Notes: generated by a model from the letters alone, not told the origin. Counted from the stretch's first letter, positions 50,383 through 60,318 are shown. The stretch: 64,000 nucleotides of DNA from Pantoea coffeiphila (GCF_016909495.1 NZ_JAFBFW010000001.1:620001-684000), one strand, 5' to 3'. Numbers and translations are program-made.

Positions 50383-51200
50383 AATCATGGTTAGCCGCGC
50401 TTTGCGTTTTACCGCTGTCGTTTTCAACCCTGGCCGCTGAGCGCATCGTCAGCATCGGTGGCGATGTAACGCAGATTATCTATGCCCTTAACGGACAGAA
50501 AGATCTCGTCGCACGTGACACCACCAGTCTGCACCCGGAAGAAGTGAAGAAACTGCCCGACGTCGGCTATATGCGCATGCTGAACCCTGAAGGCATTCTC
50601 GCGCTGAAACCGACGCTGGTGCTGACCACCGAACTGGCTAAACCGGCGCTGGCGCTGGAACAGGTGGCGAAAAACGGCGTGAAAGTGGTCGATGTCACCG
50701 GTAAGACCGACGTCTCTGCAATCAATCAGAAAATTGAAACTGTTGCCGTCGCGCTGCATCGCGAGCAGGAAGGTAAAGCGCTTCAGGCGAAGATCTCCAG
50801 CGAGCTGGCCAGCATTCCTAAAACTCAGCTGCCGGTGAAGGTGCTGTTTATCCTCGCCCACCAGGGCATGGGCACTATGGCTGCGGGCAGCGGTACGTCT
50901 GCTGACAGCGCTATCCAGGCGGCAGGTCTGCAAAACGCCATGGCTTCGGTAAACCGTTATCAGGCACTGTCGCAGGAAGGCGTGGTTGCCAGTGCGCCAC
51001 AGCTGATTGTGATCACCACCGATGGTCTGAAAACCGTCGGCGGTGAAGCAAACCTGTGGAAACTGCCGGGTCTGGCATTGACTCCGGCGGCGAAAAACAA
51101 GCAGCTGCTGGTGGTTGATGATATGGCACTGCTGGGTTTCGGTATCGATACCCCTGCGGCTATTCTGAAGCTGCGCCAGACCGCGGAAACCATTAAGTGA
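50379..51200 (+). CDS. hmuT: Periplasmic haem-binding protein HmuT
   Basis: 273-residue substrate-binding protein with signal peptide MKSWLAALCVLPLSFSTLAA. It has the helical-backbone fold of haem/siderophore carriers: RIVSIGGDVTQIIYALNGQ near the N terminus and the conserved DTTSLHPEEVKKLPDVGYMR loop. The ATG at 50379 overlapping the hmuS stop is preferred over upstream in-frame codons because the signal peptide begins there. Delivers haem to HmuUV. Confidence 0.93.
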   Translation: MKSWLAALCVLPLSFSTLAAERIVSIGGDVTQIIYALNGQKDLVARDTTSLHPEEVKKLPDVGYMRMLNPEGILALKPTLVLTTELAKPALALEQVAKNGVKVVDVTGKTDVSAINQKIETVAVALHREQEGKALQAKISSELASIPKTQLPVKVLFILAHQGMGTMAAGSGTSADSAIQAAGLQNAMASVNRYQALSQEGVVASAPQLIVITTDGLKTVGGEANLWKLPGLALTPAAKNKQLLVVDDMALLGFGIDTPAAILKLRQTAETIK

Positions 51201-52198
51201 TGTCAGCACGCGCCTTACGCTGGCTGGGCATTTTACTGCTGCTGCTGCTGACGCTCGCCGTCAGCGCAGCCAATATCGGGGCGATGAAGCTGTCGCTGCC
51301 GATGCTGTGGCACGCCGGAACGGACAGCAGCCTGTGGCAAATCTGGTTTACTATTCGCCTGCCCCGCGTACTGCTGGCCGTTATCGTTGGCGGTGCTCTG
51401 GCGCTCTCCGGCTGCGTCATGCAGGGTCTGTTCCGTAACCCACTGGCCGATCCTGGCCTGCTGGGGATCAGCAGCGGTGCGGCGCTGGCGGTGGCGTTCT
51501 CCATCGTCATGTCTGTTTCGCTGCCGGGAATTTTCGCGCTGTATGTACCGCTGTTCGCGGCGTTTATCGGCAGTATTGCGGTAACGGTGCTAATTTTCCT
51601 GCTCAGCCGCCAGGGTTTTAGCGGACTGAGCCGCCTGCTGCTGGTGGGGATTGCGATCAATGCCCTCTGTGCCGCTGCCGTGGGCGTGCTGTCGTGGGTC
51701 AGCACCGACCAGCAGCTGCGCCAGCTATCGCTGTGGGGCATGGGCAGTCTGGGTTCCGCGCAGTGGCCAACCGTACTGGTCTGCGCCTCGGTGGTGTTAC
51801 CGGCGATGGTGCTGGTTCAGCGCCTTGCCGGGCGCCTCAACCTGCTGCAGCTGGGTGAGGAAGAAGCGCACTATCTCGGCGTTGATGTGCCGCGTACTCA
51901 GCGCTATCTGCTGGTGCTCAGCGCGCTGCTGGTCGCCGCTGCGGTATCTGTCAGCGGTATTATCGGCTTTATCGGCCTGGTCGTGCCGCATCTGATGCGC
52001 TTCTGGCTCGGTGGCGATCATCGCTGGCTACTGCCCTCTTCGCTGCTCAGCGGTGCCATCCTGCTGCTGATTTCAGATACGCTGGCGCGCACGCTGGTAG
52101 CTCCTGCAGAAATGCCCGTTGGTTTGCTCACCAGCCTGATAGGCGGTCCGTGGTTCCTGTGGCTGATCCTGCGCCGCCGTGGAGGTATGAATGGATGA
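51200..52198 (+). CDS. hmuU: Haem ABC transporter permease HmuU
   Basis: 332-residue FecCD-family permease with about ten hydrophobic helices. [20 protein letters not shown] and the second-half block [20 protein letters not shown] are the family signatures, the latter contacting the ATPase. Its ATG shares one base with the hmuT stop; its end overlaps hmuV by 8 bases. Confidence 0.94.
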   Translation: MSARALRWLGILLLLLLTLAVSAANIGAMKLSLPMLWHAGTDSSLWQIWFTIRLPRVLLAVIVGGALALSGCVMQGLFRNPLADPGLLGISSGAALAVAFSIVMSVSLPGIFALYVPLFAAFIGSIAVTVLIFLLSRQGFSGLSRLLLVGIAINALCAAAVGVLSWVSTDQQLRQLSLWGMGSLGSAQWPTVLVCASVVLPAMVLVQRLAGRLNLLQLGEEEAHYLGVDVPRTQRYLLVLSALLVAAAVSVSGIIGFIGLVVPHLMRFWLGGDHRWLLPSSLLSGAILLLISDTLARTLVAPAEMPVGLLTSLIGGPWFLWLILRRRGGMNG

Positions 52199-52970
52199 GT
52201 CATTAACAGCCAGCGGTCTGGGCTATAACCCGGGCCAGCGCTGGTTGCTTGAAGATATCTCCCTCAGTCTGCGTCCCGGTGAGCTGGTATCGCTGATTGG
52301 GCCAAACGGGGCCGGTAAATCGACACTGCTGCGTCTGCTGACCGGTTTCTACACGCCACAGCGCGGGCAGTGCACGCTTAACGGCAAGCCGCTGGCGGCC
52401 TGGTCACCGGCAAAATTATCGCAGCAGCGCGCGGTAATGCGCCAGCAAAGCAATATGAGCTTCCCGCTCAGCGTAGCCGATGTGGTGGCGATGGGCCGTG
52501 CGCCCTGGCCCGGACAGCCGCAAAAGGCGATCGTTCAGGAAGTGATGGCGCTGACCGGCTGTGTGAATCTGGCTAATCGCGACTTCCTGCAGCTTTCCGG
52601 CGGTGAACAGCAGCGGGTACAGCTGGCCCGCGCGCTGGCGCAGCTGTGGCAGCAGGACGGACCCCGAGGCTGGCTGTTCCTTGATGAACCGACCTCCGCA
52701 CTGGATCTCTATCACCAGCAGCACCTGCTGCGCCTGCTGTCGCAGCTGACCCAACAGCATTCGCTCAGCGTCTGCTGCGTGCTGCACGATCTGAATCTTG
52801 CGTCGCTGTGGTCGGACCGTGTGATACTGCTGGCGCAGGGGAAACTGGTAGCCGAAGGCACGCCGGCCGACGTGCTGGATGAAGAGACGCTGACGCGCTG
52901 GTATCACGCCGACGTGATGGTGCACCCGCATCAGATCGAAGGGGTGCCACAGGTGGCTCTGCGCCGCTAG
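52191..52970 (+). CDS. hmuV: Haem ABC transporter ATPase HmuV
   Basis: 259-residue ABC ATPase. Walker [10 protein letters not shown], signature [18 protein letters not shown], Walker [13 protein letters not shown] and switch His in VLHDLNLAS are all intact. GGAGG lies 6-10 bases before the ATG. Last gene of the haem operon; its stop codon overlaps the convergent selO stop in a shared CTAG. Confidence 0.95.
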   Translation: MDESLTASGLGYNPGQRWLLEDISLSLRPGELVSLIGPNGAGKSTLLRLLTGFYTPQRGQCTLNGKPLAAWSPAKLSQQRAVMRQQSNMSFPLSVADVVAMGRAPWPGQPQKAIVQEVMALTGCVNLANRDFLQLSGGEQQRVQLARALAQLWQQDGPRGWLFLDEPTSALDLYHQQHLLRLLSQLTQQHSLSVCCVLHDLNLASLWSDRVILLAQGKLVAEGTPADVLDEETLTRWYHADVMVHPHQIEGVPQVALRR

Positions 52971-54406
52971 CTGGAGCAGCTGACCTCGATTTTTTTACCC
53001 CAGTCCGGCGGTCGACGTGCCAGATCGCCGAACTCTTCGATGTCTTCAAACGGATGTGACAGCGCCTGGTGAAGTCTCGCCAGTGCGCTGGTGTCGTCCT
53101 GTTCCGCCTTCTCAATGACCTGCTGTGCCAGATAGTTACGCAGCACTACCGCCGGATTAGCCTGTTTCATAGCCCGCTGGCGTTCCTCATCGCTACGCTC
53201 TTCCTGCAAGACCCGCTGACGCCAGACGTTATACCAGCCGTCGAACGCATCGCGATCGATAAACTCATCGCGCAGCGGTGAACGGGACTGCTGCTGCTCG
53301 CTGTCGCTCAACATTCGGAAGGTACGGGTGTAATCGCTTCCCTCACGCGTCATTAACGACAGCAGCCCGGTCAGAATATCGTTGTCGTGCCTGTCGGCGG
53401 TCATCAGCCCCAGCTTCGCCCGCATTTTTTCGCCCCAGGCTCGCATCAGCTCCGGTTCGTAGTTCGCCAGCGCCTGCTTAAGCTGCTCGGTAGTCATCAG
53501 GCCCGAGAGCGAATGCGCCAGGCGGTTCAGGTTCCACAGCCCAATCATTGGCTGATTCTCAAAGCTGTAGCGTCCCTGATGGTCGGTATGGTTGCAGATA
53601 AATTCCGGCTGGTAGTCATCCAGAAAACCATAAGGGCCGTAGTCCAGCGTCAGACCGAGAATCGACATGTTATCGGTGTTCATTACGCCATGGGCAAACC
53701 CTACGCTCTGCCAGCTGGCGATCAGTCGTGCGGTGCGCTTCACCACGTCGCTGAACCACAGCAGGTATTTATCCGCTTCCTGTTGCAGATGCGGCCAGTG
53801 ATGACGAATAGCGTAGTCGGCCAGCTCGTTGACTTTTTGCTGGTTGCCGCTGTAGTAAAAATGCTCAAAGTGGCCAAAGCGCAGGTGACTCTCCGCAACG
53901 CGCAGCAGCATCGCACCGCGTTCGGTAGTTTCGCGGTAAACGGGTTCGTCGCTGGCAACAATAGTCAGCGCCCGGGTGGTCGGGATGCCCAGCGCGTGCA
54001 TCGCTTCCGAAGCCAAAAACTCGCGCAGCGTGGAGCGCAGAACCGCACGCCCATCCCCCATCCGCGAATAAGGCGTCAGCCCCGCTCCCTTCAGATGCCA
54101 GTCAACTTTACGCCCGTCGGCCAGCTGCTGTTCACCGAGCAACAGCCCGCGCCCGTCACCGAGCTGTCCGGCCCAGACGCCGAACTGATGACCGCTATAG
54201 ACCTGCGCCAGCGGCTGCATGCCATCCGCCAGGCGGTCGCCGCTCCACAGCCCAACGTTCTCCACGTTGAACAGCTCGTCGCCCAGCCCCAGTTCACGCG
54301 CCAGCGCTGCGTTACGATACAGCAGGCGCGGATTCGCTAACGGTGTGGGCGATACGGCGCTGTAGCAGCCGCTCAGTTCCTGGAACCAGGTATTATTAAA
54401 TTGCAT
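52967..54406 (-). CDS. selO: Protein adenylyltransferase SelO
   Basis: 479-residue pseudokinase-fold enzyme (E. coli YdiU, 478 aa) that transfers AMP to protein Ser/Thr/Tyr residues and protects against oxidative stress. Features: [18 protein letters not shown] (nucleotide loop), [47 protein letters not shown] with the metal Asp. Bacterial SelO ends CSS, here too, instead of selenocysteine. Tail-to-tail with hmuV. Confidence 0.96.
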   Translation of the reverse strand: MQFNNTWFQELSGCYSAVSPTPLANPRLLYRNAALARELGLGDELFNVENVGLWSGDRLADGMQPLAQVYSGHQFGVWAGQLGDGRGLLLGEQQLADGRKVDWHLKGAGLTPYSRMGDGRAVLRSTLREFLASEAMHALGIPTTRALTIVASDEPVYRETTERGAMLLRVAESHLRFGHFEHFYYSGNQQKVNELADYAIRHHWPHLQQEADKYLLWFSDVVKRTARLIASWQSVGFAHGVMNTDNMSILGLTLDYGPYGFLDDYQPEFICNHTDHQGRYSFENQPMIGLWNLNRLAHSLSGLMTTEQLKQALANYEPELMRAWGEKMRAKLGLMTADRHDNDILTGLLSLMTREGSDYTRTFRMLSDSEQQQSRSPLRDEFIDRDAFDGWYNVWRQRVLQEERSDEERQRAMKQANPAVVLRNYLAQQVIEKAEQDDTSALARLHQALSHPFEDIEEFGDLARRPPDWGKKIEVSCSS

Positions 54407-54574
54407 GCTGTCTCCATCAGTGCCCGCGGGAACATCCCCGAAGGCAGGTGCAGGAACTAGTGTAAATCGCGGAGCGTGGATAAAACACGGAGACTATGAA
54501 GGGTTATTCTGCTTTCTTCCCGCATCATCGAATAAACAGGCCTGACAAAAGCGGTCAACGCTGCGTTCGTCCGT

Positions 54575-55033
54575 TTAAATCCGTCGCGCCTGCCAGAACA
54601 CTTTGCGCCAGTAAACATTATCCAACGAGGATCGCATTACACCCTGACTGGTCGAGGCGTGGATAAACTGATTGTCGGTGTCATAAATGCCCACATGCAG
54701 GCCGTTTTCGCCGCTGCCGGTTTTAAAGAACACCAGATCGCCGGGCAGCAGATCGTCCTTACTGATGCGTGTACCTATATCAGTTTGCGCGGATGTTGTG
54801 CGCGGCAGCTGCAAATCAAAGCGATCGCGGAAGGTCAGATAAACAAAACCCGAACAGTCAACGCCACCCCGGCTCATGCCACCGTAGCGGTAAGGGGTTC
54901 CGTGCCACTGAGAAAGCTGATCGTCGAGCTGCGCAATCACCATTATCCGGTCGGCAAGCTGCGTTTTTGGCGGAGGGGCATGGCTGCTGCAGCCGGCAAG
55001 AATCACGATCATGAGCACAAACCAGTAACGCAT
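54575..55033 (-). CDS. nlpC: NlpC lipoprotein peptidase
   Basis: 152-residue lipoprotein (E. coli 154) with signal MRYWFVLMIVILAGCSS (lipidated Cys15) and the NlpC/P60 fold: GTPYRYGGMSRGGVDCSGFV contains the catalytic Cys, NGLHVGIYDTDN the His. Likely cuts peptide cross-links or stems at the outer membrane. The E. coli gene ydiV between selO and nlpC is missing. Confidence 0.95.
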   Translation of the reverse strand: MRYWFVLMIVILAGCSSHAPPPKTQLADRIMVIAQLDDQLSQWHGTPYRYGGMSRGGVDCSGFVYLTFRDRFDLQLPRTTSAQTDIGTRISKDDLLPGDLVFFKTGSGENGLHVGIYDTDNQFIHASTSQGVMRSSLDNVYWRKVFWQARRI

Positions 55034-55106
55034 AGCACACCATCCTCTGGAGTCGGAATATTAACTTTAGCGGCAAACTCGCCACGCTGACAGCGTTAGC
55101 GGCCGG

Positions 55107-55847
55107 TTACACGAACGTGGTCAGAAAAGAGCGCCCTTCTACCTGCAGCTGGCGGAAAGGCACCTGATACAGCGCGGACAGGTGCTCTGGCGTCAGGATC
55201 TCCTGCGGGTTGCCCTGTAGCGCAGGCTGCCCGGCTCGCATCAGCCATACGATATCGGCATGTCGCAGCGTGTGATTCAGATCGTGGCTGCTCATGATAA
55301 CCGTCACGCCTCGTTCAAGCAGCCCGGGAAGCAGGCGATCAAACACCGCCTGCTGACCAATATCCAGCCCGGTCATCGGTTCATCTAACAGCAGAAGCTG
55401 CCCCTGCGGCTGGCTGACCTGTGAAAAGACGGCAGCAAGCCGGACCCGCTGCCATTCACCGCCGGAAAGCTGGCCCAGCGGGCGATGCAGCTTATCGCTA
55501 ATCTGTAGCGCATCGGTAAAATACATCAGCTGCTGCTCGCTGGCCGAAGTCTGCTGTACATCGTGCATTAACAGATAGTGCCAGACAGGCATCTGCTCTG
55601 AAGGCCGCTGTTGCTGCGGCAAATAAGCGCGATGTCGCGCCAGACGCGGTGCGGCCCACGCCATCAGCGGTTCATTGTTGAGCAGAATATCGCCCTTTAC
55701 GTCAAGCAGGCCGGCCAGCGAGGCTAACAGCGAGCTTTTACCCGCGCCGTTTGGCCCCACCAGATGGATCAGCTGGCCGCTGTCGACCTCAGCGCTAAAG
55801 GGGAACAGGCGCTGTTCAACGGCGGCCTGGCGGATATCCAGCAGCAC
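55107..55847 (-). CDS. btuD: Vitamin B12 ABC transporter ATPase BtuD
   Basis: 246-residue ATPase of the BtuCDF importer. Walker [10 protein letters not shown], signature LSGGEWQRVRLAAVFSQ, Walker B LLLLDEPMTGLD, switch His in SSHDLNHTLRH. Start abuts the btuE stop with no spacer; order btuC-btuE-btuD-nlpC as in E. coli. Confidence 0.96.
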   Translation of the reverse strand: MLLDIRQAAVEQRLFPFSAEVDSGQLIHLVGPNGAGKSSLLASLAGLLDVKGDILLNNEPLMAWAAPRLARHRAYLPQQQRPSEQMPVWHYLLMHDVQQTSASEQQLMYFTDALQISDKLHRPLGQLSGGEWQRVRLAAVFSQVSQPQGQLLLLDEPMTGLDIGQQAVFDRLLPGLLERGVTVIMSSHDLNHTLRHADIVWLMRAGQPALQGNPQEILTPEHLSALYQVPFRQLQVEGRSFLTTFV

Positions 55848-56393
55848 TTATCCTGCCAGCGCCTGTTTAATTGCGCTGACTACGACTTCATCTTCCGGCT
55901 CCATGTCCGGTGAGAAGCGCTGCAGGACGCGACCGTCGCGGCCAATAAGGAATTTTTCAAAATTCCACAAGATATCGCCCGGCTGCTTCGGCGCGCGGCC
56001 TTTACTGGTCATGCGTTCAAGGAAGCCGCTCCCCTGCGGGGCCAGCGCCTGCGGCTGCGCGGCAACCAGTTGAGCATAGAGCGGATGGCGCTGCGGCCCG
56101 TTTACCTCGATTTTGCTAAACATCGGGAAGGTGACGCCGTAGGTGGTGCTGCAGAACGTTTTTATTTCCGCTTCAGTACCCGGTTCCTGCTCAAGAAATG
56201 CGTTGCAGGGAAAACCCAACACCGTCAGGCCTTTATCGTGCCAGGCCTTTTGCAGATTTTCTAACTGAGAATACTGCGGCGTCAGGCCGCATTTTGAGGC
56301 GACATTCACCACCAGCAGGACATCCCCCTGCCACTGTGCCAGCGTGGTTTTCTCACCGTCCAGCGTAGTCAGCTCTGTTGCATAAATGCTCAT
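55848..56393 (-). CDS. btuE: Glutathione peroxidase-like BtuE
   Basis: 181-residue thiol peroxidase. The peroxidatic Cys is in NVASKCGLTPQYSQLE (Cys rather than selenocysteine), with the conserved LGFPCNAFLEQEPG and the WNFEKFLIGRDG block. It reduces peroxides using thioredoxin or glutathione and is not needed for B12 transport in E. coli despite its position in the btu operon. Confidence 0.96.
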   Translation of the reverse strand: MSIYATELTTLDGEKTTLAQWQGDVLLVVNVASKCGLTPQYSQLENLQKAWHDKGLTVLGFPCNAFLEQEPGTEAEIKTFCSTTYGVTFPMFSKIEVNGPQRHPLYAQLVAAQPQALAPQGSGFLERMTSKGRAPKQPGDILWNFEKFLIGRDGRVLQRFSPDMEPEDEVVVSAIKQALAG

Positions 56394-56435
56394 TGAATTT
56401 TCCTGTTTAACATGGATGGATAGCCGTTTTAGCGG

Positions 56436-57416
56436 CTAGCGGTTGCTCAATAATAACCAGATAAAGATCGGTGCACCCAGCGTGGCGGTCACCACGCCCA
56501 CCGGAAGCTCGGCGGAATTCAGCGCCACGCGGGCAATAATATCAGCGGCCAAAAGCACACCCGCGCCAGCAAGGGCACAGCCGGGTAAAAGCGTACGATG
56601 ATCGCTAAGACCGTTCAGGCGCAAAATATGTGGGATCACCAGGCCAATAAAACCTATCGCTCCGGCCAGCGCAACGCTGACACCCACCAGCCAGCCAATC
56701 GCCAGCACCAAAAGATTGCGCCACAGAACCAACGGTAGCCCCAGCTGTCGAGCTGACGTTTCACCCAGCGCCAGCAGATTCAGGGCCGTCGAGCGAGTCG
56801 TCAGCCAGAGTAACACCGGCAGCAGCGCCAGCATCAGCCAGCGTTCGTTCCAGCCGATACCTCCGAAACCGCCCATCATCCAGTACATTAGCTGACGCAG
56901 ATCGAGGCTGCTGCTGAAATAGACCGCCCAGGTCATGATCGCGCTACAAACGATCCCCAGCGCCACCCCGGCCAGCAGCAGGCGGCTGCCGGAAAGATGC
57001 CTGCGGGCAAAACGCAGCAGCAACAGTGTGATGAACAGGGCACCGGCAATAGCGCTGACGCTCATCACCCACGGGTCGCCGTTTCCTGCAAATACCGCCA
57101 GCACCAGACCGACGCCCGCCCCGGCGGAGACACCCAGCAGCCCAGGTTCCGATAGCGGATTGTTAAACAGCGCCTGCATCGTCGCGCCCGCTACCGCCAG
57201 CGAGGCCCCCACCAGCAATACCGCCAGCGTGCGCGGGAGGCGCAGCTGCCAGACGAACAGTTCGGCATCAGCCGTTAACCAGCGCGTCGGTGGCACCCAG
57301 CGATCGCCAACACACAGGCTGAGCAGCAGCAGGACCAGGCAAAATATCGCCAGCGCGCTCAGCCATATTCCTGACCGCCGTTTTGCACGCGTAATCTGTT
57401 GGTTAAGCAGGGTCAT
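56436..57416 (-). CDS. btuC: Vitamin B12 ABC transporter permease BtuC
   Basis: 326-residue FecCD-type permease, the E. coli length, with ten predicted helices. [20 protein letters not shown] and [20 protein letters not shown] are signatures. Start at 57416 ([16 protein letters not shown]) is preferred to an upstream codon at 57509, which adds a hydrophilic N terminus foreign to the family. In E. coli ihfA is the next upstream gene; here other DNA follows. Confidence 0.95.
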   Translation of the reverse strand: MTLLNQQITRAKRRSGIWLSALAIFCLVLLLLSLCVGDRWVPPTRWLTADAELFVWQLRLPRTLAVLLVGASLAVAGATMQALFNNPLSEPGLLGVSAGAGVGLVLAVFAGNGDPWVMSVSAIAGALFITLLLLRFARRHLSGSRLLLAGVALGIVCSAIMTWAVYFSSSLDLRQLMYWMMGGFGGIGWNERWLMLALLPVLLWLTTRSTALNLLALGETSARQLGLPLVLWRNLLVLAIGWLVGVSVALAGAIGFIGLVIPHILRLNGLSDHRTLLPGCALAGAGVLLAADIIARVALNSAELPVGVVTATLGAPIFIWLLLSNR

Positions 57417-57670
57417 AAGCGACGTTTTGGAGTGAAAACAGAGAGTTAATTTTAGAGGGAAATCTGAAAAATGGAAGCGTCCTCTGGAAGCGGCGGATGT
57501 GTTATTCACTCTGTAACCGTGCTATCAACCCCCGTGTTCGCGCCGTTTGGCAGCAGAAGTTACAGTGATAAATCGGGGAATCGATCCCTGGTAGTTATTT
57601 TCCTGGACTTTATCAACGCTATCAGAGGTGATAATAATTGGCTTACAGAACAGCAGATTAAGGTGCAGAA

Positions 57671-58459
57671 ATGCAGAATATCACCCCCTCACTTAATATG
57701 GTCAACGCTGAATTCACCAATGCCCCGTTAGGAACAACGGTTGCTTTAATCACCATTCTGGCCTTGCTCATCAAGCCAACGATTAAAATTGCCAACAGAA
57801 TTTTCACCTATAAAAAAGGACACAGTGAAATTTTGAAAAAGGGTGGCGTCCCGGCATTCATGCTGAATTTCTTTATCATCTCAATTCCATTAAAGAAACT
57901 CCCCACAATCGGCAAACCTGAGAAAGTCATTACGTTTGTCTTTTTCATTATTTTGTTGCTGGCGTCCTGGTTTCTGATTCCCGCTCTGGTTCAGACATTG
58001 AGAACCCCACCAGACTCAACGCTATTGATCTGGAAAGAATCCGGAAAACCCTTCTACATATCCGCAAAGAAAGCGTCGGAAGCCACGACCTTCCTGCCTT
58101 CCAGCTGGTCTGTAACGGTGGAGGAGTGCCGGCAGAACACGTTATCCGCAACAGAAAGCCAGGGGTTACTCAGCGCCAGGAACCGACAGGACTTATGTAC
58201 CCTGCTGACAACAGCCGAGGGCCAGTCTCATCTGGAAAATGCGATCGCTAAATTTAACAAGGAAAAGCTCTTCGTCACGTCAATGATTCCGTTTACCTTA
58301 GCGGTCATTTTGTGGCTTCTCCTGGGTTTTATCTTCACCATTTACTACACGAAAAAAGTCAGAAAATTTATTCTTATGGAACAAAAGAAGGCCATTTACT
58401 GCGCCCATGGGGATTTTTCTGCGACGGGTGTTTATGCCATCTATCAAGAGATTGAATAA
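57671..58459 (+). CDS. Unknown three-helix membrane protein
   Basis: 262 residues, not assigned to a family with confidence. Hydrophobic segments lie near residues 22-42, 87-108 and 205-228, with a roughly 95-residue extracytoplasmic or cytoplasmic domain between the last two (two cysteines: EECRQN and QDLCTL) and a short C-terminal tail. AAGG precedes the ATG. Its base composition looks more A/T-rich than btuC and it stands where E. coli has ihfA, next to a prophage integrase, so it may be foreign cargo. Some similarity in layout to DUF6216-type proteins, but this is a guess. Confidence 0.7.
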   Translation: MQNITPSLNMVNAEFTNAPLGTTVALITILALLIKPTIKIANRIFTYKKGHSEILKKGGVPAFMLNFFIISIPLKKLPTIGKPEKVITFVFFIILLLASWFLIPALVQTLRTPPDSTLLIWKESGKPFYISAKKASEATTFLPSSWSVTVEECRQNTLSATESQGLLSARNRQDLCTLLTTAEGQSHLENAIAKFNKEKLFVTSMIPFTLAVILWLLLGFIFTIYYTKKVRKFILMEQKKAIYCAHGDFSATGVYAIYQEIE

Positions 58460-58472
58460 CATAAATGACATG

Positions 58473-58495
58473 AAAAAGGCCGCTTGCGCGGCCTT
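58473..58495 (-). terminator. Terminator hairpin near the prophage boundary
   Basis: AAGGCCGC-TTGC-GCGGCCTT (58476-58495); on the minus strand it is followed by TTTTT, so it ends transcription coming from the integrase side. It may alternatively be the displaced ihfA terminator at the insertion junction. Confidence 0.75.
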
Positions 58496-58601
58496 ACATA
58501 CATCATATAAATCAGTATTTTACGTTTATTATCTTGATGTTAGATGAAACACAGGTCTTAATTAATCCGCCATAATCCTGATGTTTTGGTCAAAATGTGG
58601 A

Positions 58602-59591
58602 TCACTTGTCCCCTTCCAACGGTGCTAATGGATTAAGTTTCACAGCATCATTCAGATAGTCTGGTGCAAAGTGCGCATAGACCATTGTTTGCAAGATGGT
58701 GGAGTGCCCAAGGATTTTCTGAAGCGAAATAATATTGCCCCCGTTAATCATGAAATGACTGGCAAAAGTATGCCGCATCACGTGGGTGGCTTGGCCATCG
58801 GGTAAATCGGGAACCAGTTTTTTGAGGACTTTTCGCACATTGTCATAATCGACCATGGGGAACAGCTCGCGCCCGTCACCGTCTCCAGTAATTTCCCGAT
58901 GGAGTGTCTTTGAAATTGGCACCGTGCGATCTTTGCCATTCTTAGTATTAACGAAAGTACATTTGAAAGGGATGACTGCGTCCCGCATCAATGTTGCGGC
59001 TTCACTCCACCTTGCCCCTGTAGCCAGGCACAGACGAGCCACCTTGAGATCATCACCATCCAATGCACTCAGGAAAGCAATTATCTGCGGCTGAGTGAGG
59101 TAGGCCATCTGCCGGGCACTGCGTTTTATGCGCGTAAGCCCGGCTAGCGGATGTTCATTGTGATAAAGCCCAGTTTCAATCAGAGCAGTAAAAACGCCGC
59201 TTAACATGGTCTGATCTTTGTTAATGGTTTCAGGCTTTATTCCTGCCTCCAGTCGCAACGCGCGATACCTGGCAATGCTGGAACGATTGATCTGATCAGC
59301 TCGCGGATGCCCCATTCGTTCGGCGATATTAATCAGCTTTTTATATATAGCCTCGCCGTCCTTGAGAGTTCTACCGTGCTGCGAACGCCACAGCTCAATC
59401 AATTCTGTAAGCGGTCGTCTATCAGCAGGTTTATCTATCCATTCTTTATTGTTTTGAGTTGCGACAATCCAGCGCTCATACTGCTGCGCCTCGGACTTGG
59501 TTTTGAATGTTCTGCGAATACGCTTGCCATCCCTGCCCTGGGGACGAATATCGACCCGATACTGGCCGGTCTCCAATTTAGAAATCGTCAT
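58602..59591 (-). CDS. int: P2-type tyrosine integrase
   Basis: 329-residue site-specific recombinase. N-terminal arm-binding part MTISKLETGQYRVDIRPQGR, core-binding helices about 60-160, catalytic domain with Arg194 (ATGARWSEA), His270 and Arg273 (HVMRHTFASHF), His296 (LGHST) and nucleophile Tyr305 (MVYAHF). All catalytic residues are intact, so the enzyme should be active. Transcribed towards the host btu genes; a minus-strand terminator follows. Confidence 0.95.
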   Translation of the reverse strand: MTISKLETGQYRVDIRPQGRDGKRIRRTFKTKSEAQQYERWIVATQNNKEWIDKPADRRPLTELIELWRSQHGRTLKDGEAIYKKLINIAERMGHPRADQINRSSIARYRALRLEAGIKPETINKDQTMLSGVFTALIETGLYHNEHPLAGLTRIKRSARQMAYLTQPQIIAFLSALDGDDLKVARLCLATGARWSEAATLMRDAVIPFKCTFVNTKNGKDRTVPISKTLHREITGDGDGRELFPMVDYDNVRKVLKKLVPDLPDGQATHVMRHTFASHFMINGGNIISLQKILGHSTILQTMVYAHFAPDYLNDAVKLNPLAPLEGDK

Positions 59592-59654
59592 TCCACAGCC
59601 CCCGCTGGTAGCAAATTCCGCCCTTTGACCATTTTTCTTTTATATTTAAGGCAG

Positions 59655-59957
59655 TTAACCAGCCTTTTGGCCTTTTTGGGGGTTCGATGTGATGTTTTGC
59701 CCATCAGGGGAGAGAGCCGGGGCGATCTGTCCGGCGGCTTCTGATGTTTGATCAGTCATCAGCCAAAGCGTGTATTTCTGGAATTGAGCGTGCTGAGTAA
59801 TCTTCAGCAAAATTTCGCTACTAATGTTTTCTCTACGCCCACTTTCATACTGCTTTAGCGTTGCGGCTGCAACACCCGTTAATGCTGAAAATTCCTCCCG
59901 CGTTAGACCTTCGCAGTCTCTTATCTCACGTATCTTTTTACCTAACGATGTTGACAT
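59655..59957 (-). CDS. Phage XRE-family repressor (P2 C/immunity type)
   Basis: 100-residue DNA-binding protein from the ATG giving MSTSLGKKIREIRDCEGLT. HTH at residues 17-45 (LTREEFSALTGVAAATLKQYESGRR), a short helical dimerisation part with YTLWLMTDQT, and a polar tail. Its own start codon is embedded in the early promoter and operator region. It should repress the rightward early promoter. An in-frame extension to 60059 crosses the operators and is not believed. Confidence 0.85.
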   Translation of the reverse strand: MSTSLGKKIREIRDCEGLTREEFSALTGVAAATLKQYESGRRENISSEILLKITQHAQFQKYTLWLMTDQTSEAAGQIAPALSPDGQNITSNPQKGQKAG

Positions 59958-60005
59958 GGTGTCGTTTGACTCCCTATACTCACCCAAAACAGTGTCATTT
60001 GACAC
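59951..60005. promoter_or_regulatory. Early promoter with two repressor operators
   Basis: TTGACA (59951-59956), 18-base spacer and TATACT (59975-59980) make a strong rightward promoter. Operator 1 GTGTCGTTTGACTC (59959-59972) lies within the spacer; operator 2 GTGTCATTTGACAC (59992-60005) is a perfect 6-2-6 palindrome just after the expected start. Their 33-base offset is about three helical turns, allowing cooperative binding. Confidence 0.82.
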
Positions 60006-60057
60006 CGCAGATCCAAAATAATCCGGGTAAATCCGGCGCGATCTAAGAGGATAATCC

Positions 60058-60318
60058 ATGACAGCTAAGAAACCAAAACCAACGTTATTAGGAATGCCGG
60101 ATTGCCCGGTTGTGTTCTGTCTTCCCTACCCCAAGCTGACCCTCTCAGCATATGCAGAGATCACCGGTCAGACCGTTCGCACAATTCAGCAGCAAGCCAA
60201 TGAAGGAAAATTGGTTCTGACAAAAACCAAGCCAGGACGCGAGCGCCAGGTGAATATGGTTTACGAGTTTTTAGAAGCGTATGCGGAAGCTCAAGAAGCG
60301 CTGATGATGAAGATTTGA
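60058..60318 (+). CDS. cox: Cox/Apl-type early regulator
   Basis: 86-residue protein directly downstream of the early promoter, where P2 encodes Cox and 186 encodes Apl (excisionase plus repressor of the lysogenic promoter). The central stretch LTLSAYAEITGQTVRTIQQQ followed by ANEGKLVLTKTKPGRERQ is a winged-helix-like excisionase pattern. AAGAGG precedes the ATG. Assignment rests on position and this pattern. Confidence 0.65.
   Translation: MTAKKPKPTLLGMPDCPVVFCLPYPKLTLSAYAEITGQTVRTIQQQANEGKLVLTKTKPGRERQVNMVYEFLEAYAEAQEALMMKI

Noticed and set aside
57417..57670. Cobalamin riboswitch in front of btuC
   Set aside because: No B12-box-like sequence recognised on the minus strand; in enterics it controls btuB, not btuC.
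57471..57731. 86-codon frame upstream of the 57671 gene
   Set aside because: Overlaps the start of a better-supported gene in another frame and has no family or ribosome site.
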